Shown here in pieces: positions 1 through 10,692 of a DNA stretch of 64,000 nucleotides (positions are counted from its first letter, which is position 1; every line of letters starts with the position of its first letter). The notes beneath the pieces were generated by a model. The model ran no database searches and was not told the DNA's origin. It worked only from the letters and a program-made list of their open reading frames with translations. Location of the stretch: contig VIIQ02000305.1 in assembly GCA_007449985.2 (NCBI GenBank), forward strand, positions 1 through 64,000. The letters are read 5' to 3'. The position numbers were made by a program, and so were the translations under genes. The stretch is from Desmodesmus armatus. Its lineage: Eukaryota; Chlorophyta; Chlorophyceae; Sphaeropleales; Scenedesmaceae.

Positions 1-629
1 GGGCAGTAGCTGCGCGGATTGCTGTTTCGCGCATCTCCGTAATCGAAGTAGTGCAAACGGCCGCCAGGGCCTGGTGAATATCTGGGTGCCCGGTACCTCC
101 TTGCAACAGCAGCAGGTGCACCTTGTCTGCTGTGCTGCTGCTGTTCTTTATCAGGACCCCCTCTGAGATCGTCTGTACATGAGTGGAACCTGCTCTCTAT
201 CGGTTGAGCGCTCGCTGCGATTATGAAGCCGCTGCGACTGCGAGTGCTGCTACTTTACTGCTACTGATGTCTGTCGAGCTGCTGCTCAGGGCCAACGCAA
301 GCAGCAGCAGCAAGTACGCCCGCGATCTGCGTATATGCATGGTTATCATGCTGCTGCGTTCAGCATGTGGCTGGACAAGCCTGCTGGGCGATAGCAGAGA
401 CAGCTTCTGATGCCGGGGAATTGGGGACTTGCCCTGCCGGGGCCCTATGTCGCTGCTATTTCAGGGCTACGATCGTTCAACGTAATCACGTATATTGCAC
501 TAGAGCAACTTGAACGGTGATCTGAGGAGCCTGTTGGCAGAGTGCTGTTGCAAGGCCGGGGTCAAGTTGAACTTCTTTACTGTTGCTGTACGTGCTGAAA
601 CCGATAAAGCAGCAGAAACTGTGCGTTTT
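1..629. other. No recognisable gene
   Basis: I see no gene I can support here. There are short CTG/CAG clusters (for example around 235-310) and a 75-residue open frame at 183-410 on the plus strand with a Leu/Ala/Ser-rich composition and no recognisable motif. It could be the 3' part of a gene that begins outside the window. Confidence 0.4.
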
Positions 630-631
630 AC

Positions 632-1840
632 ATGCTCCGTTGCTCTGTCCTGTGTCTCTGCTGGTCCCTCCCGGGCAACTTGAGTGACCTGGAATTTCAG
701 TGTGAGCAACTAGGCAAGGGGGGGGGGGGGGTGTTTGCTTCAGACGACAACGGATTGCAATGGCTACTCTTTCAGGATGTGTGCATACAAGCGTGGCAGG
801 TGTTGCAATCGTGTGCGCCAGCGAGAGAAGGGGGTGGCCTCCTCCTGTGTTTTGGAGAGGGGGGGGGGAACAAGAGGCTCAACCCAGTGGGGACAGGTGG
901 CTGCGGCCCTAGTGGGATGATCAGAGGGGACCTCAGGCTGCATGCTCAGAGCGGTGTGGACAAGTCAGCGGGGCACTTTCGAAGGGCCCCCTCTCCCCTT
1001 GCTTGGTGACGCGGGGGGGGGGGGGGGGGGGGGGGGGGGGTAGATGTTCTGACGCCAGCAGCAGCGATGGCAGCTCTTTCAGGATGTGGGGGTTGTGCAT
1101 ACAAGTGTGGCAGGTGTTGCAGTCGTGTCCGGCTTGAGAAAGGGAGGCCTCTCACCAACAGGGCGGGGGGGGGGGGGGGGGGGGGGCTCTGTGACGCACG
1201 GCTTGGGGCAGGCAGCAGCGGGCCCAGTGGGATGACACGCCCCCATCCCCCCCCCCCACACACACACCACACACTCCCTGTGCCTACACACATGTAGGCA
1301 GGGAGGGGGGTCAGAGGGGCCTTAGGCTGCATGCACTGAGCGGTGTGAACAAGTCAGTGGGGCAGTCTCTGAGAGCCCTCAACCGTTGTGTGGTAACGCG
1401 ACGTAACGGGGGGGGGGGGGCAAGGGGTCACAGGGGTGAATATTCTGACGCCTGCAGAAGCACGGTGGCTGTTTCAGGCAGTGGGGTTTGTGCACATAAG
1501 CGTGCCAGTGTGATTCTTGCTCACAGGCGTGGCAGTGTTGCAGCCGCGTGTGCGCGCCTGGGAGGAGCCCCCCTACCCCCGAAAGGGGGGTACAAGCAGG
1601 CATGGCTTGGAGCAGCAAGAGGGGGGGGGGGGCTCAGGCTGCATGCACGCACTGAACGGTGTGGACTTATCAGCAGAAACCTGTCTGACAGCCCCATCTC
1701 CGCTTGCTAGGTAATGCAGGGGGGAAGGGGGTGGCAGAAGTGCCACCAGCGGTGAGCGCGGGGGCCGCACAAAGACAAGTCAGGACGGCTCTCCTTGAGA
1801 CCTTCAACTTGTGTGTGTTGACACAGAGTGTGCATCCAGC
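632..1840 (+). repeat. Tandem array of four exon-like units separated by G runs
   Basis: Three clear units and one weaker unit follow one another at about 772-1012, 1078-1390, 1469-1712 and 1740-1830. Each of the first three starts after a TTTCAG acceptor-like site, shares text around a TGTGCATACAAG core, and continues to a segment read as GVDKSAG / GVNKSVG / GVDLSAE. Each ends at a GTGACG, GTAACG or GTAATG donor-like site that runs into a G tract. The shared frame and the splice-like edges suggest duplicated exons of a plus-strand gene, but I do not recognise the product and no single open frame joins the units. The array could equally be non-coding satellite-like sequence. Confidence 0.5.
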
Positions 1841-1876
1841 CAATCCAATGTGTGTGTGTGTGGTGGTGGTGGTGGT

Positions 1877-1921
<45 letters not shown>
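1877..1921. repeat. 45-nt pure G run
   Basis: This is an uninterrupted run of about 45 G residues, preceded by a short TGG repeat. It is the longest homopolymer I noticed. Similar G runs at 1015-1040, 1167-1186, 2139-2161, 5827-5855 and 6098-6125 make 1-6.4 kb strongly G-biased on the plus strand. Confidence 0.9.
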
Positions 1922-1925
<4 letters not shown>

Positions 1926-2364
1926 CCAGCCCCTATAATACACGCAGCCCATTGCAGCAGCGGGCACACACAGCAGTAGCACAAATGCGCTGTCCAACAC
2001 AGCATGACACCAGCCTGTTGCCGGGCTTGTAGAATGGCAGTAACAAGGACTGGCTCTGTAACTGGAAGGGACGCAGTTTGTATCTGCTGCAGCAAGGGTG
2101 CTCAAAACCTGAACAACCCACACTAACCGTGGGACCCGGGGGGGGGGGGGGGGGGGGGGGGTGCACCCAATGGTCGGCAGCAGCATCCAGCTGTCGTTGC
2201 TGCCAATGTGCACTCCTGTGAGTCCCTGTTTTGCCTTCTCCAACAAGCTGGTGTGGCGTCCACATTGTCTCTTGCACCCTGCTGCTGCTGCTGCTGCGAT
2301 GCTGGCGGCACTAGCAACCCTTGTCACACTCATCTGGAATTGCTGTGCGCTACCACGAGGCCCC

Positions 2365-2401
<37 letters not shown>

Positions 2402-2411
2402 ACACACCCTG

Positions 2412-3636
2412 CTGAGTGCACCTGTGCCCCTGGGTTGGCCAGGGGCTTGTGCCTCGCAGGGTGTATTTGGCAGCAGCATGGAACAACAAGACAAAGCAGC
2501 ACAAACACGGCAGGCAGACAGCCACACAGGATCAGCACCTGCTTGCCAAGGAGGTGGCGCAACCGGTGCTGTGGTTGTGGGCTGGTGTTGTTTATGAGAA
2601 AACGAGGTGGGGCAACATCAGGCACAGGGCAGCAGTTACTGACAAAGGCTGAATGAGCAAGCCAGCTGGCCTCTGGGGGTTGCCCTAAACCATACCTCCC
2701 CAAACCTCAACCTTGCCCGGAACCCTAACTTGCTCACCTGCTGGGGTTTTGAGTGCTTGCTGCCACCATATGCTGGTCGAGTGAGTGTGCCAGGCAGCCA
2801 GCCAAACGGTGAACACCACTTATGTGAACGGAAAGATCACCGCTGCGGAGCCCAGCGGCCACTCCCGCTCCCTCAGCCAACTCCAGTGTGGAAACTGGCA
2901 CCCCATGGAATGGGGACGAGCGGCGTGCGCAAGGTCTGGAGCCCTGTTCAGGGTATTCCGCCTTGTGTAAATACACACGCCTTGTGAGTTGGTGGTGAGG
3001 TGCGAACCAGCAATGGTGGCCTGGTGGTTTGGTGAGTGCACCTGTGCCCCCGAGCACACCGGGTGTGCCCAGGGGTTGGTGCCTCGCAGGTGTGTTGGGC
3101 AGCAGCACATGCAACAGCAGAACAAGGCACGGCAGGCAGACAGCACACGGGGTCAGCATCTGCTGTTGGTGCAATGTGTTGGTGGGCTTGTGCTGGTGAT
3201 GGGTAAGCGAGTGGGGCAACGTAGCCATTGTTGTTGGCTACAGGCACAGTGCACTTGCGAGCGTGACTGAGGCACTGACAAAGGCTGACAGACTATTGAC
3301 GACAGCATTACGGGACACTAATAGCATACTGGCCTCTGCAGCTTGCTCACCAGCTGATGTTGCCTTGGCAGCTGCCACATGTGCTGGTCGAGTGAGTGTG
3401 CCAGGCAGCCAGCCAAACGGTGAACACCACTTATGTGAACGGAAAGATCACCGCTGCGGAGCCCAGCGGCCACTCCGCTCCCTCAGCCAAATCCCAGTGT
3501 TTGAAACTGGCACCCATGAAATGGGGGACGAGCGGCGTGCGCAAGGTCTGGAGCCCTGTTCAGGGTATTCCGCCTTGTGTAAATACACACGCCTTGTGAG
3601 TTGGGAATGAGGTGCGAACCAGCAATGGTGGCCAGG
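2412..3636. repeat. Two-unit tandem duplication, period about 611 bp
   Basis: Unit 1 runs from about 2412 to 3022 and unit 2 from about 3027 to 3636. The 3' 250 bp of each unit (2771-3020 and 3382-3633) are almost identical, differing by a few single-base indels in C or A runs. The 5' parts (around 2412-2680 and 3030-3290) are more diverged but share GTGAGTGCACCTGTGCCCC and a GGCAGCAGCA core. The open frames inside the two units are not the same because of the indels, which argues against coding function. I recognise no domain. Confidence 0.75.
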
Positions 3637-3639
3637 TGG

Positions 3640-6094
3640 AAGGTGGGTGGGTAGGGCAAATGGACGCCTGCACAGCAGAATGATACAAATACGGGGTCGA
3701 AGTATGTTCGCGATGTGTCAATCTAGGTTTATGCATGTATATCTCGGAAGCCAGGATTGGTAAATAGGCATGGTAGCTGCTGCTGCTTGCTGCTGCTCTC
3801 CAGCTCCTTCTGCTGCTGAAGCCTTACAAGGTCTCCGCTGCTGATCTAGATAGTTTTCTGTGTTATTTCCATGTCGTCTGAAGCCGTTGGCTTACCTTTT
3901 TCACCCTCCCTCCACAGCCCTTCTTCCTCCCGCGCATCATCCTCCAGCTCGTTGCTCCAGCCCCTCGCTCTCCGCCAGCCAGCAGTTGCTTGGTTCTTCT
4001 TTTGTTCGTTTCTTGAAACATACACGCAATAAAGTGTTGGGAAAGCAACATGCATGCTACTCTGCACAGGCCACTTACCTTCCGCTGCAGTACTGCTCGT
4101 GTACAATAGGGACCAAAAGGGGACATATTGGTAGTCGAAGGCACCGTGCATTGATGGTGAGGTTGAGATGGTATGGCATGTCGCATCCATTTATGGCGTT
4201 TTTGCGACCCCTGTGCTACGGCCACTGACAGTCACTACTGTCCCTCCAGATTCCGAAATGCAGGGAAAGCATCGTGAGTTCTCGCCTCAATTCAGTGTGA
4301 GCGTTATATTGTTGAGCATTGTCGCCCTGCATGCACATGAGCTCAGGTATGACATCAGGGCAGTCAGGTGCATCTTGGGGCCTGCAGCTGCTTCTGTCGT
4401 GGCTCTGTTTACCCGCTGTTGGTTGTCTGTTTGCTTGACACAACTGTTTGCGTGACACAATAGGATAACATCAATCACACTTTCATGCACTCTGTTGACC
4501 CTGGCCTGTCTGTCAACAGCAGTATATTAAGTAGGAGACTAGGATATTACTGTCTGTCCTTCCATGGCTCACAACTGCTGGAAGAATACATGAGCATGAG
4601 ACATATGCAGCTCCTCATTGTCAACACTTGTGCAGTGCAGCCTGGCAGCAGGCATCAGGGGACTGCGCAGTGGCACTTACGCAGCACATGGGCAGCACAG
4701 TGCTGAAAAAGCGGCTGAAAAGGACATGGGGATGGTCGTATGCAGCAGTGCAGCCAGCTGGCTGTTGCTGCCCGTTGTTGGCACACCCCGACACACCCCA
4801 AATCATTTGCGGGCCACACTTTGTCCCCCCAGCTTGACCCAGCACACGCACACTCACCCATCCGCCTTCAACAATGAGCACACACCAAAAAAAACCTCCT
4901 GCACACTCCGCCAAAAGTCAGGGGACCGACAGTCAAGGGACAAAAAAATCCGTTGCCGTCTGATGTAAGCCCCCCCCCCCCCCCCCCCCCCTCTCATCTG
5001 CCAGCCTGGCAGGAGGCGCAAGGGGGGGGGGGGGGGGGGGGGGGGTGAGGTGTGGGGAATGGGTGCAGGTGGAGGCAGGGTGCACTCCTTTGGTTTTTGA
5101 CTCCCCATACATGTCCATCACAACGTGTGGAAGGGCCACTTTCACATCACAATTCACGAGTTTGAGGTCGGCCAAGACCTGAAACCTGTCCAAGGTTTGC
5201 TGCAGCAGTTAAACAGATGTTTCGTTGATTACGATATCTCGACGAAATAATCCTCTCGCAGTTCTGCGCTTGCTGGGTCGAACGAGGTGAAAACAGAGGA
5301 AAAGGCCGATCTTCACCTGTCCTCAGTACTCCTCTCTCCCCTGATTCGTCTGTTCTGCAACCTGTTCAGATCCAACATAGCCGTCATTGCCGTCGTTTCA
5401 GGTGTACATGCTGCTGCACATGGACACATACCGGCTGCAAGAGCATCAGCAGTAGCACAGTCACATCAGCTCCAATCCGCCCAGCTGCAGCCACTGCTGC
5501 TGCTAGCTGCTGAGATAACAAAAGAAAAGCATCAGCAGCATATATAGGTCCCTGGCATCCGGCATCACCCCTTCACGATGGATGTGGGTCTGGTCAGCAG
5601 GGTAGGTTGAAGGGTCTGACTACAGCACAACCCTGAGGGTCTACAGTACCTGCAACAGGGGGGGGGGGGGGGGCAGCAGAGAGACAAGAGATAAAGTGAT
5701 ACCTGGCTGGCTGTTGGAGGGTGAGGAATGTCTGGGAGGCTTGTAGGGCATGGAATGGTGTCTATGTGTAGATTCATCTGTAATGCACCATCCACTCAGG
5801 GGGCGCGATGTCCCTGAGCACGCGACGGGGGGGGGGGGGGGGGGGGGGGGGGGGGATATGCATACAGTACCCTACAGATTGGCGTGCAGCGGGGTGTGTG
5901 TGCACTGAGCATGAGTACAGCAACACAACGGCCCTTGTCCCTGACAAGGGGGGATGATGTGTGCATTGTCACTGTGCCTGCAGGTTGGTCTGCAGTTGCT
6001 GCTGGAGCCACAGAGCACCGCATTCATTGCAAGGAGCGCATGGTGAGAAGAAGGGGGGGGGGGCGTGCTGGAAGAAGGAGTGCTGCGCTGGAGG

Positions 6095-6125
<31 letters not shown>

Positions 6126-6370
6126 ATTTGAGATGGGGGGAGGGGGCTATGCGCGTGTTTGCTTGAAGCCATCGACTGGAGTGCATGTTACATACGCAGG
6201 TGGGGGCGCACGCTGGGGTTGGGGGGTGGGTTTGGGGGGGGGGGTGCCGTGCACACAATCGCGCAGACGGGGACAGGGGTGCGGGGGTGGGGGGGGGGGC
6301 AACACCTTACTTGACTTTGTATGCGTTGGGCAGTAAGACTGCAGCACGTGTACGCATCTATGCTTATCTG
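3640..6370. other. Low-complexity region, no confident gene
   Basis: I find no supportable gene. The stretch contains CTG/CAG clusters near 3778-3830, C and G runs at 4971-4990 and 5023-5045, G runs at 5659-5672, 5827-5855, 6053-6063 and 6098-6125, and an AT-richer segment near 4460-4560. A minus-strand frame at 5100-5193 reads like ordinary protein for about 30 residues (it includes DRFQVLADLKLVNCDVKV) but then enters a poly-Pro reading of a G run. It may be one exon of an unrecognised gene. Confidence 0.4.
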
Positions 6371-6432
6371 CCCGTAAATACCGGTCACTCACTTGCCTTT
6401 GCTGCTGCTGTGCTGCTGCTGCTGCTGTGCTG

Positions 6433-8881
6433 CTGTAGTGTGGCAGCAGGAGCCCTGTACCCGGCCTATGCCACTACAAGTCCCTAGTAATCCCTAAGAG
6501 AGCAGCAGCAGCAGCAGGAGCAGCAGGCCACAGCAGTAGCAGCAGCGCTGCTTCAGTACACAGTCTGGTGGGGGAGCGTTGGTTGAAGTATTGGGCGCTG
6601 TTTGGATTGACAGTGGTAGCGGAGCGGCTGCTGGACTCACAGTTGGACAGGTGGGTGCGGTTGTTCTTTTGGGGGGAGGGGGTGGAGGAGGGGGATATGT
6701 GCCACAGTAACAGCACTTGCAGCACAGTTGCAAACCTTGAGTGTTGGTGTTGGGTTGTGAGCAAGCATGCAGCTGTCGGACCTACTACGGGACATGTGGT
6801 AATGAATCGACCCCGTGGCAGGCTTTGGGGGGGGGGGGGGGGGGGGGCATAATCACCACCACCACCAGCAGCAGCAGCAGCAGCAGGGGGGACAGTGAGT
6901 GTTGCCTTGGCAGTGGGGGGGGGGGGGCATTGCAAGGGCAGCAGCGGCATCAGCTGCAGCAGCAGCACGACCCGTACTCAATCGTACATGGTTTTGTTCA
7001 TGTCTGTATTGTTGCTGCTACATGTGCAGGGTTCCGTCTACCCTCATGCCAAGCTGGTGTTCTTCCTGTGGCTGCAAGCAAACCAGGGACATGTGGGTGC
7101 AGGGGGACAGGTGGCAAGGGGCAGGTGGCAGGGGGGGGGGGCAAGGGGACGATTATGCTTGAGGGCAAGGGACTATAATGTGGAGGGTTTTTACATGTGT
7201 TGCAAGGGTACAGCTGTGTCAGCACACACAAGCACCGACTTGTGCAGGGTGCATGATGCAAATGCTGGCTGTCTCTGGTGTACCGTCTGTGTCGACAGGT
7301 TGTGTGCCACACAAGCCTTCATGTTGGTTTTGTGGCTCGATTACATCCAGTTGGATCATAACTTACCTTTGAAGTGGTGTTCCTCCTTCATGCCTGCAGG
7401 GTGCGTCGCTGCTGTTGATGGCTACCTCACCCCGTGGCTGTCACGCCTCCCCCCCCCCCCCCCCCTGCCCCGCTCTGCTTTTGTATCTGCAGGGTGCGTC
7501 ATTGTTGTTTGATGGCTACCTTACCCCTGGCTGTCACGCTATGAGCGCAAGCTGGACACCTGCGGAGGTGGGGGCACAGATCGTGGTGAGTGTTGCGAGG
7601 TTGAGGGTGGGCGTTGGGGGGGGGGGGGGGGGGGGGGGGGGGCAAAACACGTATTGTGTTTGGGCGAGGGGGGGAGGGGGAGGGGGGGGGGGGGGGGGGG
7701 GGGTGTGTGTGTGTGTGTGTTGTGTGGGGGGGGGGGGCGCAAGCTGGACACCCTGCTGGAGGTGGGGGCACAGATCGTGGTGAGTGTTGCAAGGTTGAGG
7801 GTGGGCGTTTGGGGGGGGGGGGCAAAACACGTATTGTGTTTGGGCGAGGGGGGGAGGGGGATGGGGGGGGGGGGGGGGGGGAAGGGGGGGGGGCGCAAGC
7901 TGGACACCCTGCTGGAGGTGGGGGCACAGATCGTGGTGAGTGCGCAGGGGGTGAGAGGGGGGGGGGATGTTATGTGTGTGTGAGTGTGTGGTGTGGGGGG
8001 GGGGGGGGGGGGAGGGAGGGGGGGAGAGGTTGGGAAGGAATGGGTATGCGGCGGGGGGGGGGGGGGGGGTTTATAGCGGAGGAGGGGTGGTGACAGGGGA
8101 GGGAGCGCAAGCCGGACACACTGCTGGAGGTGGGGGCACAGATCGTGGTGAGTGCCCACATGCCCCGGGGCGCAGGGGTTCAAGCTTGTTGTGTGAGGGG
8201 GGGGGGGGGGGGGAGTAAGGGGGGGGGGGGGGGGAAAGATGGGGGAAGAGGGGAGGAAGAGGGGGTGTTGGTTGGCAAGCTGAACACGCTGCTGCAGGCC
8301 TGCCCCTAGGGGCGGGGGGGGAATGGGGGGGGGGGGGGGGGGTACTGTGTGTTGAGGGACAGGGAAGATGCCCAGAATGCGGCGCAACTGGCGCAAGGGT
8401 CCCCATTCACCTGATACACCCTGTGCTTGCCTGCCCCCCCCCCCCCCCCGTTTGTACTATAGGCCACCATCCACTCGACGTATGCGGGCCCCATAGGCAC
8501 CTGCGCCCCCCCCCCCCCCCTTACACACAACTAGCCAGCATGCATGTGCACACATGCAGTCTCTCTGTCGCCACACAACCTCCATGCCCTTTATGCCACC
8601 ACTCACACCACGCATGCGGGCCCTATAGGCCACCTGAGCAGTCGTAGAGGCTCTCACGTGCCCATTGCCATGCCCCCCCCTCTCCCCCCCACCCCCCCCC
8701 CCCCTCTGCCTGTACTACAGGCCACCATCCACTCCACATATGCTGGCCCATAGGCCACCTGCGCAGTGCACTCACCCTCGGGCTGAGTCAGCTAGCAGTG
8801 TTTCTCAAGTGGATCACAACACAGATGAACCCCGGGCGTAGATGGAACCAGCAGCAACAGCAGCAGCAGTACGGCTCGTAG
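6433..8881 (+). CDS. HVA22/REEP/Yop1-like ER membrane protein (several exons, broken frames)
   Basis: The family consists of small ER-tubule-shaping proteins with hydrophobic hairpins. The conserved order can be read across exons. A YPAYAT segment at about 6457 matches the family's YPaYaS start. An exon at 6564-6650 reads WLKYWALFGLTVVAERLL, like the family's WLtYWvvy block, and ends at a GTGGGT donor. An exon from 7030 reads VYPHAKLVFFLWLQ, like the yaelKlafllWLq block. An exon from 7493 reads GASLLFDGYLTP and, after a frame slip, SRYERKLDTLLEVGAQIV with donor GTGAGT. A last exon at about 8722-8881 reads GHLRSALTLGLSQLAVFLKW and ends QQQQQQQYGS then stop. Single-base indels near 7530 and 8745 break the frame, and the junction phases do not all reconcile. 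Exon 4 and the last exon also occur as extra partial copies. The start codon was not identified; it must lie upstream of 6433. Confidence 0.6.
7397..8155 (+). repeat. Partial tandem copies of the fourth HVA22-like exon
   Basis: The exon reading GASLLFDGYLTP..KLDTLLEVGAQIV is present as a 5' fragment at 7397-7449 that stops at a C run, a nearly complete copy at 7493-7587, and three 3' fragments at about 7738-7778, 7895-7937 and 8104-8147. Every 3' fragment keeps its GTGAGT donor, and each is embedded in G runs of 10 or more. A weak fifth remnant lies near 8274. The fragments at 7738 and 7895 also share about 60 bp of flanking intron, including GTATTGTGTTTGGGCG. Confidence 0.75.
8452..8766 (+). 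repeat. Three copies of the start of the last HVA22-like exon
   Basis: Segments at about 8463-8506, 8595-8640 and 8722-8766 all follow a C run or pyrimidine stretch. They share GCCACCATCCACTC and a GGGCCC(C/T)ATAGGC core, and the first and third sit behind a TACTATAG or TACTACAG acceptor. Copies 1 and 2 stay open through AGPIG, whereas copy 3, which continues into the rest of the gene, has one C fewer and hits TAG. Confidence 0.7.
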
Positions 8882-8934
8882 GGCACAGAACCTGATCCGA
8901 TGAGACAGTTATTGGCAGCAGCGGCGGGCGGGGC

Positions 8935-9050
8935 GGCGGCAGCGATGGCGGCGGTGGCAGCAGCAGCAGCGGCAGCAGCGGCAGCAGCAGCAGCAGCAGC
9001 GGCCAGCAGCAGCAGCGGCGGCGGTTGCAACAGCAAAAGCGGCAGCAGCC
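8935..9050. repeat. Compound GCA/GCG trinucleotide repeat
   Basis: This is an imperfect GCA/GCG tract read as poly-Ala on the plus strand and Cys/Arg/Leu-rich on the minus strand. It lies just downstream of the stop of the HVA22-like gene. I see no gene in it. Confidence 0.7.
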
Positions 9051-9129
9051 CAGTCCAATGGTGGAAGTAACCGCAGCGTTGGTGGCCGCAGCAGCAGCAA
9101 CAGCAGCAGCACTGCGTTTCCACGTCTGA

Positions 9130-10197
9130 GTGGGTGTAAGGCTAATACAGCCTGTGTATAGTACTCGTTGTAGTAAGATCCCAGGGGCTGAAGCTGCCGT
9201 GTCTGTCAACGAAAAGAAGTGGTTAGTGTATAGTACTCGTTGGCTCAAGTGGCTTGAGCACCTGTCTAGTGCAGCTTCACTGGAAAGAATAACAGCCCCC
9301 GCTTTGTGTAGGGGGTTCGGTTTGGGCGACTCTGGCTATGTTAGCCAACCCCATGGTGGTGTTGTGTTGTTTTGTTGGCAGGGGTTTGGACTTATTTTGC
9401 AGGGGTCGAGACTGGTGGTTGTGGGTATCCCAACTATGACAGGCCTTCGACACGCTTCAGTTGTTTCTGTGCTTTTGTGCTGGTCTTGGTGGACACCTGG
9501 CTGTGCTTGAGCAGCACGTGCTTGTCAATCATGCAGGTCAACCAGTCAAAGTTACACTTGTAGCAAGCTGTTGCCTGTGGCTACAAAGCTTGAGAGCTTA
9601 TGCCGGCCATTCACCGACATCACAGTAATGGGAGAACATACAAGAGGACAACACAACAAATAGGATACAACCAGAGTGCAAGCAAAACCAAGAGGCGTGG
9701 GGGGGGGGGGGTGTCAGCGGGTGCGCTGCTGCAGGCTGCCCCCCCCCCCACCACCACCACACACACACCTCCTGCTGATGCTGTCTCTTTGGGTTCAATC
9801 CATTCGATCACATGATGTGACATATGTAGTAACTACATGATGAGGCTCAGCTCTCAAGGCTTGAGAGCTCATACCAGCCACCCCATGATATCAACAAGAC
9901 GGGGAAACCAGATAGAACCACAACACTGTTGTGGTCCTCTGTCTGTTGTTGTCTCTGAGAACCACACCACTGGTGTGGTCACAAGTTGTGACCACAGCTA
10001 AATCACCCTCTGAGGCTCAGCTAGTGCTGCCACCTGCCAGTGTCACACACAGTGTGCCCTGCCAGTGTCATCATTGCCCCTATGTCAGGTCCTGCAGCTG
10101 CCGCCAAACGGCTCGTCATCAGGGCCCTGCACAGCCAAGGCATCAGCAGCAGCAGCGGCAAGACCATCAGAAGCAGCAGGTCAGCGGCGGCAGCATC

Positions 10198-10240
<43 letters not shown>

Positions 10241-10690
10241 GAACAAGTCAGCAGCAGCAGCAGCAGGGGCAGCGGGCATGCAGTACGACTCAGATCAAAA
10301 CATGCAAGTGTGCGTGCATGCATAGGCCATCAACCCCAAAGCACAGTTTGAAAGGTACCTCAGGCAAGCCTGACGGTCGCCGCCTCCTCTTCCTTGGCAA
10401 ATTGGCCTTTCCAAATACCCAAAAATTAGTACAATCAGCCTACTAGCCATAAAACAAAATCGCCCACAGGCACATACTGATCAGGTTGACATACTTGAGA
10501 TTGAGCAGCCAGACATGCCGATATGCCAACCAGAAACGCAGACAGACAGACACGCCGACACTGTCCCAGACACATGGTTGGCATGACATCTCAGCCACAG
10601 AGCCTGTGCGCTCTCACCTCACACACCAAGCTGCTCATATGAAGCCACCCCCGCCCATACATCACTTTGGTCAGCTGTGTCAGTGGCACG
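9130..10690. other. Region between the HVA22-like gene and F-box/LRR gene 1, no recognised gene
   Basis: No coding region is supported. The stretch contains a direct repeat GTGTATAGTACTCGTTG at 9157-9173 and 9227-9243, a second direct repeat around GCTTGAGAGCT at 9589 and 9860, three stacked palindromes at 9917-9995 and a CAG tract at 10199-10235. The open frame at 9931-10446 is rich in Gln/His/Ser with no domain I know. Confidence 0.4.
9917..9995. other. Three adjacent perfect palindromes
   Basis: ACCACAACA-C-TGTTGTGGT (9917-9935), ACCACACCA-C-TGGTGTGGT (9961-9979) and GTGGTCACAA-G-TTGTGACCAC (9975-9995) are each perfect with a one-base centre, and the last two overlap. They could be operator-like protein binding sites, cruciform-prone DNA or remnants of a mobile element. 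Confidence 0.8.
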
Positions 10691-10692
10691 AG

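Noticed and set aside
4933..5193. Minus-strand frame with about 30 ordinary-looking residues
   Set aside because: The rest of the frame is poly-Pro from a G run, and no splice partner or family could be recognised.
7545..8155. Regularly spaced repeats that could suggest a CRISPR-like array
   Set aside because: The repeats are exon fragments with donors in a eukaryotic intron, spacers are G runs, and there are no cas genes.
7539..8396. 285-residue Pro-rich minus-strand frame
   Set aside because: It is the antisense of G runs and of duplicated HVA22-like exon fragments; the composition is pure low complexity.
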